Assembly: GCA_026120035.1 (NCBI GenBank)
Contig: JALRME010000049.1
Span: forward strand, 62,001 to 126,000
Length of the DNA: 64,000 nt
Source of the DNA: Coleophoma eucalyptorum
Taxonomy: Eukaryota; Ascomycota; Leotiomycetes; Helotiales; Dermateaceae
Direction of reading: 5' to 3'
A model generated the notes under the pieces. The model searched no databases. It was not told the DNA's origin and worked only from the letters and a program-made list of their open reading frames with translations. The position numbers were made by a program, and so were the translations under genes. Within the stretch, counting starts at the first letter, position 1, and each line of letters begins with the position of its first letter. Positions 23,101 to 35,469 of the stretch are shown one piece after another.

Positions 23101-26100
23101 AGGCTGATCCCAGGCCCCAGTCTCTGGATTTGGCATAAATGCAGGTGCTGTAGGCCATGTCTGCTGTCGAAGGATAGCTCGTGCACGCTTTGCAGCCTTT
23201 TCTTCCTCAGTCATGGGGTTCTTGACGTTTGGATTCCGCCAAACAGACTTGGGCTTTTTGCGGGACGTAGGTGTAAACAAACGATTGTCGGCCTTTGGCA
23301 ACATGCTTCCTCGAGAATTGCGGCCAACCAGTTTCCTTCCACTCCGTCGTGATGCATTAGCCCCAACATTGGCTTTTCTGGGTGTAGCAATGATACCGAT
23401 TGGATCTTCGAAAGCGTCGCTATCGCTAGCATAGACATCATCATCAATAAACCCATCGTCATCTTCTTCTGCTTGATCGAGCATGAAAACATCATCCTCA
23501 GACTCGAAACCAGAATCTTGCCTCCGACCCTTTTTCCTTCTAACCTCAGTTTCAACCACCCAGTTGTCAGTCTCCGAATCGCTCGATTCCTCAGAGATTG
23601 TAGGCTCAAACGATTCTTCTTTCACTTCGACTGGAACCGGTAACGGCTTCGCAGCTTTTGCTTTCTTGGTATTCCGTCTAGGGGCTTTTGAGGGCGGTGC
23701 TGGTGTTTGATCCCATGCACCGGTCTTGACATTTGGCAGATATGCAAGAGCATGATCCCATACCCAAATTAGGTCTCCAGGTATCTCTTCATCAAGTATT
23801 GAAATATGCTCTTCAAATATCTTCTTCTGCCTCTTCCGCTGTGGACGGCGGTTCACGCTACCATGGATGACAACCTGATCCCAAGCACCAGTGTTGGGGT
23901 TTGGCAAGTAGTTCGGAGCTGGAGCCCATTGTGAGGTCTCTTCTTCGTCTTCGGGTACAAGCTCGGTCTGTGCCTTGCGTTTCCGACCTGGCTTTGGCTT
24001 ATCCTCCTTAACCACAGGAACCCAATTGGGGTTGCACCGAGTTCGGGAAAACCTGATATGGTATGAAAGACCTTCTTTATTTAGCCATTTCCCGTCGCAA
24101 GTGTTGCAAGTAAAAGGTTTATCAACAATTGATGGATTGTCCGAGTTCTTCGGGATTGTGGCTATGTCGGCAGACAACTTTTGTTGCAAGGTTGCTGCCA
24201 CCTTGGCTTTCAACAAATCTTTCTTGAAAGCGTTTGCAAGCTCCAAAGACGTTTCTTTATTGCTCATCCTGAATTTATAAACTTTCGGGCCAGTCAATGT
24301 CTTTGCTTTTACAGAGAAATCCACAATCCTTCCAGCCTGGGCAATCAATGGATTCGACACGAGGTTTTCCACCTTGAGAATTAAGTGAGGTGGATCTTCC
24401 AGTGTTTGATTGATACCAATAAATGTAAGTGTCAGCTTATCTGCAGAGAGAACGAAGTTTCCCACGAGACCGTTAAACACGGCAGAGATTCTTGCAGCAG
24501 TATTTGGTACCTCAGCCGCCTTTGCAGTGATCAAGGCTGCCTCTGTCTCCTCCTCTATTTGCTTTTTTGTTTTCGGGGGAGTGGCAGGTACCAAAGGAGT
24601 ACTTTCCCTATCCAAGGACATTGATACAGGTCGATCACTCTTGTTCTCAAACGCCGATCGGGGCAAATCCTTGGTACCTGATATCGATTGCTTTATAGCA
24701 CGCGAAACAGGCGAACAGGGTGTTTGATGGGCCTGCGGAGTCAGTGGCCGTACATTTTGGTGCAAGTGACCGTGAAAATCGTCGAAAGGCTGCTCAGCAA
24801 CTTCAGACATTGGGGATCCTTCTGAGACCCGGACAAAATCAGGAAGCCCTGTGTCCATGGAATGTTGGTTCTGGTCGCCAGTCCAGCCCATTGTGACGGC
24901 AAACTGTTGCTGTGGAGTTTGCCCGATAACAGGTTTTTGTGAATCATTATCTGATGATTTTTTCGCCAGTGATTTGGTGTGCCTTCCATTTGTTTGAGGT
25001 CGAGGAATTGAGCTAGAGGTTTGATTCTGACCAAGACCTGCACTTTGTGAAGCTCCACCATATTCTGTACCGGGAGAAGCGATACCATTTGGATGCCAAG
25101 GGGGTCTGCTCGAGTTAGAATCTGGGAGTTGTGTATAGGATAGTCTTGTAGGCTGTTGAGGTTCTGAATCAGCTGCCGATTGATCTGGGGTGTCCAAGGC
25201 ACTGCCAGTCGAGCTATAAACAGATTTGTACGGACGTGGTGACTCAAACGCAGACGGGTATACCGATTGATATGGACGGGCAATTGATCCTGGGAAGGAA
25301 CTTCTGAAGTTAGGAGGCGTTTGTGCCTCTGAAGGAGTTTCACCAGGATGAGATGGCCGTCGACCATTGAATCCATTTTCAGCGGTATTAAGGGTGCTAA
25401 AATCTGACTTTGTGGGAGTGTTTTGCATCGGTGTTGAAGCATATGGGGAGGCAGTTGCTCGCGGAAGCGCTGTCATAGCGTAAGGAGAAGCATATAAGGA
25501 TTTGTACGCTGGTGGCGACACCTTCCCAAGATTTTTAACCTTGTCTATGATAGACGAGGACGGTGTCTGCACTGTCATAGCTGGATTTGGAGATGCTGGT
25601 ACTTGAGATTCGGATAGCAGCGTATTTATTGGTTGGCTTTCAATTACAGGAGCTGGGCTTGTACCAGTCAAGATAATGTCCGCGGGGTCTGGACGTGTAC
25701 CAGAAGATTGCGGCCCGATATTCGCACAATGCTTCGTCTTGCATTCTGACTGAGATTTGGTCAAATGGTGATTCAGACCATATCTAGTAGTATATCCCTT
25801 TTGGCATAAGTAGCATTTGAATTCTGCTTTAGAATCGTCGGAAGCTGTAGAATTACGGCGGCATGGAGCTGTGTTGAGGGACTGAGGATCAATTGATGTA
25901 ATAGAGTCTTTTCGCGAAGGAGTTCTAGAGCTCTGCCTTCTTGAATCTCTCTCCAACTGGGCAGATGACCCTTGCACCGGCGTACTAGTGGGGCTCAGCG
26001 ACGGATTCAGCATGGCATTTTCGATGTTACTTTGAAGTTTTGAATTCTCAAACTTTGTGCTTAATGCGTCTTTTTCGCGGCTGGGAGTAATTGAGCTATT

Positions 26101-28386
26101 GGCAGCTTCTAAGGATGTTTTGACTGGACCAATTGTACTTGGTAGAACAATATGTGTGTCTGAAGCCGCAGGTGGCTTACTGAAGGGAGAAACATAATCA
26201 GCTATTGGCTTCTGAGCTCCAAGAACGTTTGTTGGAGATGGCTTGCTGAAAGGCGAGACATAACTACTGGCTGGCTTCTGGATTCCAAGTGCATTTGAAG
26301 CAAATGTGGGTTTACTAAAAGGCGAGATATAGCCAGTAGAGGGTTTCCGGGCTTCAGACGCCGTCGAAACCGGACTTGATTTGCCAAAAGGCGACACATA
26401 AGTAACCGCTGGCTTTTGAGCTGAAAACCATGAAGGAATTGACGGTTTTGGTATTATCGAAGAAGTAAAAGGTGTATCTTCACCCCCTGATGTTGCTGTA
26501 GCATGAGGAGTGTTTTTCTCGCCCAAATCGCCATTTGCCAAAGGATTCTTTAAAGCTGGAGTGCTTGGGGAACTTCCTGTAGACTCAATAGCTGTCGTAA
26601 TGTGTGCCACGCTGTTCGGGCCTGTTGATGGCCCAAGTACTGGAGGGGGCAGACCCGGCTTGACACTCCTTTGTGATAACGGGGAAGATGTTAAAGAAGC
26701 CTCGGTATACTGAGGCACGTTTGCGATTCCAGTTTGAGGGGCTGAAGTTATAGAAGAGGATTGTTTGAGAGTCTGAGTGAAAGGTGTCGCAATAGTAGGC
26801 AAGTCATTGGTTGAAAGTATGCCTGTGCTTGACAGCTCCGCATCAATCGGTCCATCTGGGCTAGAAAACATCACAGTATTCGAGGTAGCATGAACTTCCT
26901 CAATCTGAGAGGCACCTTCGGGAAGAACCACGGCTTTTTCAACTGCGGAAACAGCTGCCTTTGCCCTAAACTTCTCCCTGGCTTTCTGCCGTCTCTCTTC
27001 AGCCTTCCTTTCGTGCTCTTTCTCCTTCTCCATAATCTTCTCTGCTTCAATTTCCGTCCATCTGTCCAACCAACTCCCAGCGTTTTCTTCGAAATGATTC
27101 GGGTTCTTCAACTTATCAGATTTGAAGACAGCTATCATTGACTTCCTCGGCCTCCCCAGAACTTTGCTCTTCCCGGTAGTCTTGTTTCGCGCGGACCCAG
27201 CAGGGTCAATATAGACTCGCGCAACTCCTGCCCTCCGCTGTCTGTCATCATCATCCGATTCTGACTCAAAATCAGGAGTCGAAGCTGCTCTATCAACTTT
27301 TGGTTTTGCGGGTGTTCTAGGTTTTGATGCAGATGTAGACCTGAGACTAGATACCCGTCTTGGCTCTGGCTCCGAAGATGGTTCATATTGCACAGGTGCT
27401 TTGTGCGGTCTTGACGACGTACGAGTTCCAGATGATGACTCTTGGGGTTCTGGCTCAGGAGTTATCTGAGGGATGGGAACCTTTCGAGGACGTCCCCGCT
27501 TCTTAGGAATAACAGCATTTAAACCTGAAGACCCAGCTTGTCCATTGGACTGATGGCGTGTCTCATCTTGTTCGTCCAGGCCAGCAGCATTTTCTGCTGG
27601 ATTCGTAGGTGCCACTACCTTCCGAGGCCTACCACGCTTTCTGGGCGTAACAATCGGAGGTGACTCGTCACGACCTTCTGTAGATGCAAGTTGAGAATAA
27701 GTAACATCGACGGAGTCTCGTTGGCCAGCAAGAACATCTTTCTGTTTCGATGCGTCGCTATCGCGAGCACTAGCAGAATCAGGAATCTCTTCTTGAGCAT
27801 CCACGAACTCATCGTCGCCCGAAGAAGGAGTATTTTCTATCCATCAAAAATAGGTTAGCAAGACGATTTTCAAAACTGAAGTCTCTTCACAGCAATGACC
27901 AGATCCACTCTGTCTCCCACGGACATCCATAAGTTATACAGCGATCAATATAGCACACGTGACTATGCTACGCTCGCAACGAACTGAGACATGCAAAGAA
28001 GCACAAAGATCAAAGAGTATTATCATTGCGAGTCTTATAATGAGGTGGGAGAGAGCAATGCAGCATGAAGCAAAGCAGCGGCCTATTGCACTGCCCTTCT
28101 GTACGCTGCTTGTGTGCGGCGCATCTTTGGCGCAAGCAGCAGACCCGAAGACAAAGAAAGGCGATAGCCATGCTGTGCTGCAGAGACGCCATAAACCAAT
28201 CGCTTGCACTTGCAAAGTCGAACCGAGAGGCCAAAGCAGAAGCCAGGGCAGGAGAAGGAAGGGAAAGAAAAAAAAAGAAGATAAAAAGAAGATAAAAAAG
28301 AAGCATGACTTACCCTCCAAGGTCTTGCACTGCTCAGCATCCTTCGCCTCTTCAATCCCAGCGGGGGATCCCTCATTCAGCGACAT
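20104..28386 (-). CDS. giant nuclear protein with AT-hooks, two zinc fingers and a Tfc3-like C-terminal region
   Basis: Two exons, 28314-28386 and 20104-27836, give 2601 aa; the join LE|ENTPSS keeps frame. The 477-nt intron is long for this genome and has a purine-rich stretch next to the donor. Order: acidic N terminus; AT-hooks KRGRPRK (about 89 and 135) and a weaker GRPRK (about 249); a Lys/Glu coiled coil (~265-305); four tandem copies of a QKPxxxYVSPFSKP unit (~493-583); C2H2-like finger CYLCQKGYTTRYGLNHHLTKS (~699); second finger CNTCDGKWLNKEGLSYH (~1268); several TGAWDQ segments (~1335, 1392, 1592). The C-terminal ~600 residues resemble the RNA polymerase III factor TFIIIC subunit Tfc3/sfc3 C-terminal region, including PPIDYDNLPAYDWKRL and, at the end, GWRAGEWWWLLVG. 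A TFIIIC or chromatin role is inferred. I did not find the N-terminal B-block domain of classical Tfc3. Confidence 0.85.
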
Positions 28387-29070
28387 GGTTGCAAGTTCAG
28401 TATACGCATCTTACATCCCTCTCAACTAGAGATGTGCTGGTGATGTGCGCAGGGTTGTATTTGGTGAGAAATGGAAAGATTGAGATATCGTGAACTTTTT
28501 TTGTCACGGTTTCGATGCGATAATGAGCGCGGGGTGTTTTTCGCTTAGTGGTGGGTAGCTTGATAGCCTTATTTGTAGCCTCGAGTTTCAGGCTGAAATA
28601 CCCGTTTCCTTGATGCGACTGGATTTCCTTGATTGCATCTTGACTTCAAAAGTAGAGTTATGATGGTAAATATCACAGATCCCGGAAGATAAATTCTTGT
28701 CCCAGATTTTCTTTTTATCAGGGTGGCAATATATTTAACACAAAACATGAGTAGAATATTATTTCTTCAATTGGACAATCTAGGCAGTCTACGCAAGGTA
28801 CAACAATACCTACCTACCTGCTTGAGTCTCAGATACCAAAGTCTGCAAAACGCCTTTCCACTTTCATTGTTCTTATTCAGATACCTCGGCCCGAAGACTT
28901 GGTTTTCCGCCGTTGCTGATTCGTAGAATAGCCCATGAATGATGTATACACATTAAAAATATTGTTTGCTCAAATCGCTCATTTCAAGCTCGTACCCAAG
29001 GGATCACCGTGTTCTGTCCAATGCTGTGCGGGTCAAAACTCAAATGTTCGTATCTCATAGTATGCCTGAA
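28387..29070. other. intergenic region
   Basis: Non-coding. It contains the promoter of the giant Tfc3-like gene on its left and the 3' end of the Zn2Cys6 regulator on its right. No RNA gene or repeat is seen. Confidence 0.45.
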
Positions 29071-31137
29071 CTACCAAGAGATAGATGTCTCTCTGGCTCT
29101 AGCATCTGGTACACTAGCATCCTGCAGACCTCTTGTACCACATCGTAGCGTGGCCTGGTGTTTCTGCAAATCAAACAGGATTTCCTTGACCATAACTCTT
29201 TTTTCGTCGGAAGGCAGTTCATCGGCGCTATCTAAACCTTGATCAGCGCTCCACGGCTGAAATCGTGGTAGTTCTTCCTCTTCAATTTCCATGATCCACA
29301 GTGCGGCTCTACCACTGAGTATACTATCCCACATGCCTTCACGCCGCGGACTTGAAAGGAGTAATCGAATGGCTTCGCGGCGCAGTTTCCGGTCGCGGCA
29401 CTTAGTGGCCACGACAAAGAGCGGAGGCACAATACCAAGATCTAGTGCAAAAGATGGTTTGATGTGATTGAAGCCATCTTCATCCGAGAAAGGTGCCGGA
29501 AGGCTCTGGTGGTAGGAGGGTTGGTGATGTCGACATTTTGTCAAGCTTCCGCACCGCTTCGCTGCCAGGGAGAGTTCTTCATCCACGACGATCTCTTTCG
29601 CAAGCTCGACGACAACCCGAAATTCTGCTGTGAAAGCGTCGAAGTTCATTTCTGACAGACTAAACCCCGTCCAAAAAAGAACTGCAGTCATCAGTTGCAT
29701 CATCTTGCATACGTTGATGCCAGCTCGCTGTGTATTAGTGACGCCAATGTTCCTCCTACTTTCAAGCAAGGGCTCAAACGCCTTGGACCAGCTATCTAGA
29801 GATGCGCGGAACGTTTGACCAGAATGTCTGATGAAAGTAGGGAGGATATTTGAGGGCCCCCCATAGAACGTAGATAGAGCTTCATTGAAGCACATAATAC
29901 GTTCGGTCAAAGAATCAAGGGAAGTGCGTGCTTCTTGCAAGGTCTCGAAATGCTCCGGGATGTGCGGTTCAGATGAACCAGACGAAATGCTTGAAGGAGA
30001 CGATGGGTCAGAGGGCGAGCTAGGGAGGCCTGATGGATTAAGCCTGATTACATACGGAGCCGGGAAATGAAAGGCCATGTCATATGATTTGGCTTGAACT
30101 GCAAGGCGCGTAAACATTTGAACCAACTCATCCTCTAGGTCAGGCGGGTTCTGGAGCATCTGAGGTCGCCTCTGCTCCGCTCGCCTTTCCTCTAATAAAC
30201 CCAGTCCTGCTTGGATCTGCAAAATAGCATTTTTATGGTCGCCAATAAAGCTCTGGAAACATGTAAATAGCACAATAGAAATCAAGACTGTCCTCGGTGA
30301 ACGAGTCTCTCCACCTTCCAAGGCCTCTCGCAGTCGTTTCAGTGATTTGCCATATTGCTGAAGAGCAAAGTTGTAGTGGTCTGGTGCTGTGTCTTCCCAA
30401 TTGTCAGTGTCTGGAGATCCTGGCGGTGATTCTGATGCCTTCTCAAGAGTTTTATATAGTGCGCCTAGTGCAACTACAGCATGGCGTATTGAAGCTTCTG
30501 AGTGACTCTCTTGAAGCACACTCCTTGTCCAGAAGCCTGAGTCGAAGAACCCGGATAATTCATTCGCGGTGTGCTCGCGGAATAATCGAAAATACAGGCT
30601 CTCTTGTGAGTCGAAGGCAAGACTGATGGATGGTGCGGCAAACATTGGTGAGTACCTGATGGTATCTGGTCTTTCTTCTCTCTCTGGTGTCCTTCGGACC
30701 ATAGCTGTTGGGGGTATCGCGGGGGGTGATGCCGAGGAGCCGGAGCTCGACGATCTCGATGATGTAGAATATGATCGATATTCATTATTGCTAGTGTTAG
30801 AATCGCGAGGTCTGATGGCGGGCGCGGGTAGGATTCGGGTGACAAAATCGGGTCGCGCTCCATCTCGTCGCGGATTGTACGCTGGGTACCCATCGCACCT
30901 TCTCCCCGACCTCACGCACTTCTGACATTGTGGCCTGGTCTCGTCGCATTTCACTCTTCGATTCCTGCGATAGCAGCGATCAGCATGGAGCAAACGGGTG
31001 GTGCGTGCTCAGAAACAAAGCAGAAACAAAGCTTACTTGCAATTGTTGCAACCCGTCTTGACTTTAGGTTTCGACGCCCTCCGCTGCTTCTTCTCCTTCT
31101 GCTTCTCAGTCTTCGGCGGGCCTGAATTGGCATCCAT
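29071..31137 (-). CDS. Zn2Cys6 fungal transcription factor
   Basis: Exons 31037-31137 and 29071-30964 give 664 aa. The intron falls inside the zinc cluster; splicing rebuilds GCNNCKNRRVKCDETRPQC and QKCVRSGRRCDGY with cysteines at 30, 33, 40, 47, 50 and 57, the binuclear cluster spacing C-x2-C-x6-C-x6-C-x2-C-x6-C. A basic stretch KEKKQRRASKPKVK precedes it. A Ser-rich linker follows, then a long alpha-helical region (for example ASIRHAVVALGALYKTLEK and SPRTVLISIVLFTCFQSF). The part near FVVATKCRDRKLRREAIRLL fits the fungal-specific factor family with this C-terminal signature. Target pathway is unknown. A 4.3-kb gene-poor stretch lies upstream. Confidence 0.92.
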
Positions 31138-34100
31138 AGCTCTGTCGATTGTCGTCGCCAGGCATGGTATCCCTCGAGGGATATATCTTTCGGTTTGTCT
31201 CAGTGGGGCAGCGATCGCTGGCACGGGTGAGCATGAAAACGAAGCGTTTAGTGGTCGTTGCAATTAAGTAGTAAGCTGACGGAGTCCAGGGGTCTCAAAA
31301 TGCCATGATAGTATGATCTAGCCGGCTGTGCGAAGATCGCCAGGGTCCCATATGGCTGGGGACTGAAGGGGATGCGGAACGGTCGCACTGCCTCCAAGTT
31401 GGAAGAGAAAACGCGCGACTGGTGAGAATTGATGGGGGGAGATGATAACCAGTAATGCTGGCAAGGATCGCAGGTTGTGGTGAGGTGAGGGACACTAGTG
31501 GAGTGGAGTAGCAGCGATAATCGAAGTGGTACCTGTACAAAGTGTGCAGACGGATATGTCGCATTGCATTGCAAAGCGGCCGATAGATATAAGGCAAGAA
31601 GAATATGCGACGATCTCGAAATTGGAGAAGGTTGAGCTAGAGGTATTGACTTTACGGGGATGGAAGAAGAGGAAGCTCTAAAGTGTGATTGCTGATCATC
31701 GGGCGGGAGTTGCCAGTTACTGCTCGCGTGGCTTTGCCTGCTCAAGAGGTCCTTTAGGTGTAAGAATTCTAGCGACCGGCACTGGACCAAGCACAAGCCA
31801 TTGCCGTTGGTGATTCGTGTTATGGATTGCAGGCTGCTTATGTGACCGCCCAGCATACCATGTTATATATGTTTTCATATATGCTTTGCACACACTACGG
31901 CCGTTGTGCATCTTATGCTCGAAGCAGACAGGGCCTGCCTGTGTTACCCTGGAAAGTTTCTAGAAAGGCTGTGTAAGTCGACTTATTGGGCAAAGGATGA
32001 GTTACCTCAAGGTACGTCCGTAAGGTCGGTCATAAGGCACTCGGCACGTACAGATGGATGCTCGTTTGGTATCGAATAATATTCCATCAAGAGTTCGATT
32101 GTATCGTCTGTACCGGCGTGAAATGGCTATTTGTAGCGACCGGAAGTTCTACGCGTGGGTGGGGAAAGGTGTATCGGGATGGAATACGATCAGTTTGCGG
32201 TCGTTATTGTGCACTCTTTCGGTCCCAGCAGATGAGAATATCTGAATTCTGCACTTTGTAGGAACCTGCCGTATACGTGTATGAGACCTGAGTAGCACCC
32301 CGTGAAAAGATTCATTCTGGCGGCCCTGCCGCACACTCGACCGTACGTACGCTGGGAGTTTCCAGCTTACATCGCTTGAATTCTGTTCCCGTTTGTCTGC
32401 ATCCCTTCTACTCCCCCTTTAACTTTCTTTTTCTATTTATCTTGCCGTCTCACTCGCAGCAGCAACGCATCAATGTCATGATCTACCTAAGAGGACAGCA
32501 CTGATGTCAGTAAGCGCACACCGAGAATGATGACATTCGCAGAAGGAGAGACTTCTACCTCCCCCTCGCGGCATGTAGGGCCATCTTCCCACTGCTGGTT
32601 CCTGTGGCAGGGCTGAGATCGTTGAACTGCGCCTCGGGAATGCACGAGTGAGTGGCCTGGCAAGAAGCATAGGGCTGACCATTCAGAACCCTCATTTTCT
32701 CCTCCTTACACCCTTCCGATTTGTGAGGAGAATTTTGTCTTTGCTCACCGTCTGACCTTTTCCCAGACCGGATGACGGTTTATCTTGGAGCCAATAACGA
32801 GGGTTGATCGACAAATTGCATGTTTGGACTGCACTTTCTTACTTTCTAATCGTCCATCCCGCCTTTGTGTCGCGAGAAGCCCGCTTGACATGCCAACCAC
32901 GAGCCATGTTCGGCATGTCCGTAAGGGCGCTGTCGAGTTGGGGAAAGCCTTCGACAACCTTCTCAAATATCCAATGATGATCAACCTGGTCCTTTGGGGC
33001 AGACAGTAGTCGCGGCCGCCTCGTCTCACGACTTTGGGTCTAGGGAAAGGCATTTGCTTCCGTCATACGCCAGCACTGCCTGCAATACCGCAAGGGCTCG
33101 CCGAAACAAGGCGCCATCGGCAGTCAGCAACTACGACGAGTTTGAGAGAGATCGAAGTTTATCTCTGTGAAATCGGGGCTTCGTGCGACGAGGCTAAAGG
33201 CTCTCCTCAAGCCAGTGCTGACATGGTGGCGGTGCTGTGCTGCCGAGGTCATTATTTAGCTGCACCGACTGCGCAAAGCTTGTGCTCGAACAGCTGCGTT
33301 GATAGTAAGTCTGAACGAATTCATGCGACGTCATTACAAATATCTATGATCCAAAGGATCGTTACTTCTCTGAAATATTTATAATTATCGAAAATAGGAC
33401 AATCCGAGTTTTGCGAATATCCACTAGTCCTCCTGCCCCCCTCCAAAACCTGGACCGAAGGACTGAGGGAGGTCCTGTTTTTCAAAACGCCTCAATAATG
33501 CAGCAAGCTGCGCGCCGTTACGAAGATAAGTAGGTGGGTGTGCTAGTGGGGGGACACTACTCTGTACAACAATGTGTCAGGCCTTTAGTTGTCCGTTATT
33601 AGCGTTTCCTTTACCTAAAAGGTGTATTATTGTATATAAAATATATGTAGTTGAGAGCGACTGCAGGGCTTTTTGGTATCTAGTGGAGAATATTATTCAC
33701 TGTGGTGGGATCAGGAAAGTGATCCCAAGTATAGTAGTGCCAATACTGCCATGAGAAGTCCCTTGTGAGGGCGAGATCTTATTCGTCCATGGCCAGAACA
33801 CCTCGGTGCTCATATCCGGCTCCAGTATACATTTGTTTGGAAAGCACAAAGCAAAAAACGCTTCCTAATTCGCGACCGTACCATACAGCACTGCCCGGAA
33901 GGACTAGGACGGGGACGGGGACGGGGACTGGCAACTTGGAGTGCGAAACCGACCCATTATTATGTTTCCATTCAATATTGTGGCTAGCGACAGATGCTAT
34001 CTAAGTCCGCCATCGATCAGCTCATCCGATATAGGGCATGTCTTGAGGAATACTACCGGTAGACACTGTTCTTCCAGGTTGGAGCTTGTTGTGGTGCGGC

Positions 34101-35469
34101 CCGGAGGGGAGTGACGGCGATCAGGATTCATTCATCCAGTATAGGATTGTGGACGTAGCCCTCGCTAGCCTGGTGTCGCGAGGGAACGATTGGCAGCAGG
34201 AAGCGAAAAAGAAACTAACGGCCGTCGTCTTGAAACAAAGCACTACCGGTAGAGAGGTATTTCGCTACCGACCGATACGAACAGCAATATCGAGCCGCCA
34301 TTGTCGTGCCTTTTGGGTCAGGCCGCAGACCGCACGATCATGCGTGGAGTGTGACAGCAAGTTCCTGTCCCCAGCGCCGGGTTTCGCACAGAGGCTCGAT
34401 ATAGCCAGCATCCCGACAATCTAGAATTGCCCGAAGAGATCGGATTACCAGTTCCAAACCACTTCGGTCCCTTCTTTGCTTTTGGCCGCTGGCAGCCTAT
34501 CGTAACCAGAGTGCTGAGCTGGAGGTGATGGCCGCACGTGAAATGGGAGCTTCGCACCCAGAGCAGCATGGCAGTGAGCTGCTTTAGGGGCTCCTTCCGC
34601 CGGCCGTTCCAGTCCAGTGCCAATTGGGTGCAGTCTAGTCCAGTTTGATGCACGTCTGGAAGCCATTGCTGGTGCTGGTGCTGGTGCAGGTGCTGGTGCG
34701 GGGGGTCGTGGTGCTGGGTGGCTGCTGGAGCAAAGTACGTACTCGCTCTGGGAGGAAGGAATGGGATTCCATGGCTCGCCTCCCAGGGCCGCAGCTGCAT
34801 CTCGGGCATCCTCAGGCACCCAAGGCACCCAAGGCCCCAAGACTCGGCCTGATTTGATGCACCCAGTAGCTCCCAGTAGCTCCCAGTAGCTCCCAAATCT
34901 CCACCGCAGCAACCCCGTGAAAGTCTGTCCCAATTGCTCCCGGCCCCTGCACGTCCGATGTCTAAAACCCGGCAACCAGCCAATCGCATTTCACCGTCTC
35001 ATCGCCCCAGTTTCTGGCCGAGTCGAAGGACAGGAAGTTTCGCGACCTTTCCCAGAACGAGCTACCCTAGCATGTCGACGCTGGATTCAAGATCTCTGTT
35101 GCTCGAATTCCCATGCAGCAAACGTGTTCGTGCCCGCGCCCTCAAGGCCAGCCGTGTGTCTTATATCCCAGGTGAGGCATCTGTTCTATGATATTAATTT
35201 TTCTCCTTCCTGTCTATATCTATCCGCTGTGCCCTGGTCTCCTTCTGGGCTGCGTGTAGCCACCACCCGCATTCCCTTTGATCTTCATATCCGTCCCCAT
35301 TAAACTCCCAGGGCCGCTGCAGTGTGCGCAGCTCTGTGCTCTGTGCCTTCCACCATCGTTTCTGCTGAACGGCAAAGAATACCAGAGAGGAAATTGATAT
35401 TGGCAGGGGGTCGAGGCGAACTATTAAACCCCACTACCCTAGTGGCAGGACTCCAAGGCAGGACTTCAA
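31138..35469. other. gene-poor 4.3-kb region with minisatellites
   Basis: It lies between the divergent Zn2Cys6 gene and the split-finger gene. ORFs up to 223 codons occur on both strands around 31.2-31.9 kb and 34.3-35.0 kb, but they overlap each other and are made of simple-sequence DNA, so I do not call them. Short repeats are at 33907-33930 (GGGACG unit), 34667-34705 (GGTGCT unit) and 34862-34894 (10-bp unit CCCAGTAGCT, three copies). Much of it may be long promoter or leader DNA. Confidence 0.4.
34667..34894. repeat. short minisatellites (GGTGCT and CCCAGTAGCT units)
   Basis: 34667-34705 is a run of GGTGCT/GGTGCA hexamers; 34862-34894 has three exact copies of CCCAGTAGCT. A related GGGACG hexamer run sits at 33907-33930. 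They explain the Ala/Pro-rich spurious ORFs in this area. Confidence 0.7.

Noticed and set aside
31248..31856. 202-codon minus-strand ORF upstream of the Zn2Cys6 gene
   Set aside because: Low-complexity, no family features, and it lies in the expected promoter/leader of the regulator gene.
34318..34989. Minus-strand ORFs of 223 and 176 codons
   Set aside because: They overlap in different frames and derive from GGTGCT and CCCAGTAGCT minisatellites; composition is Pro/Ala/Trp-rich noise with no domain.
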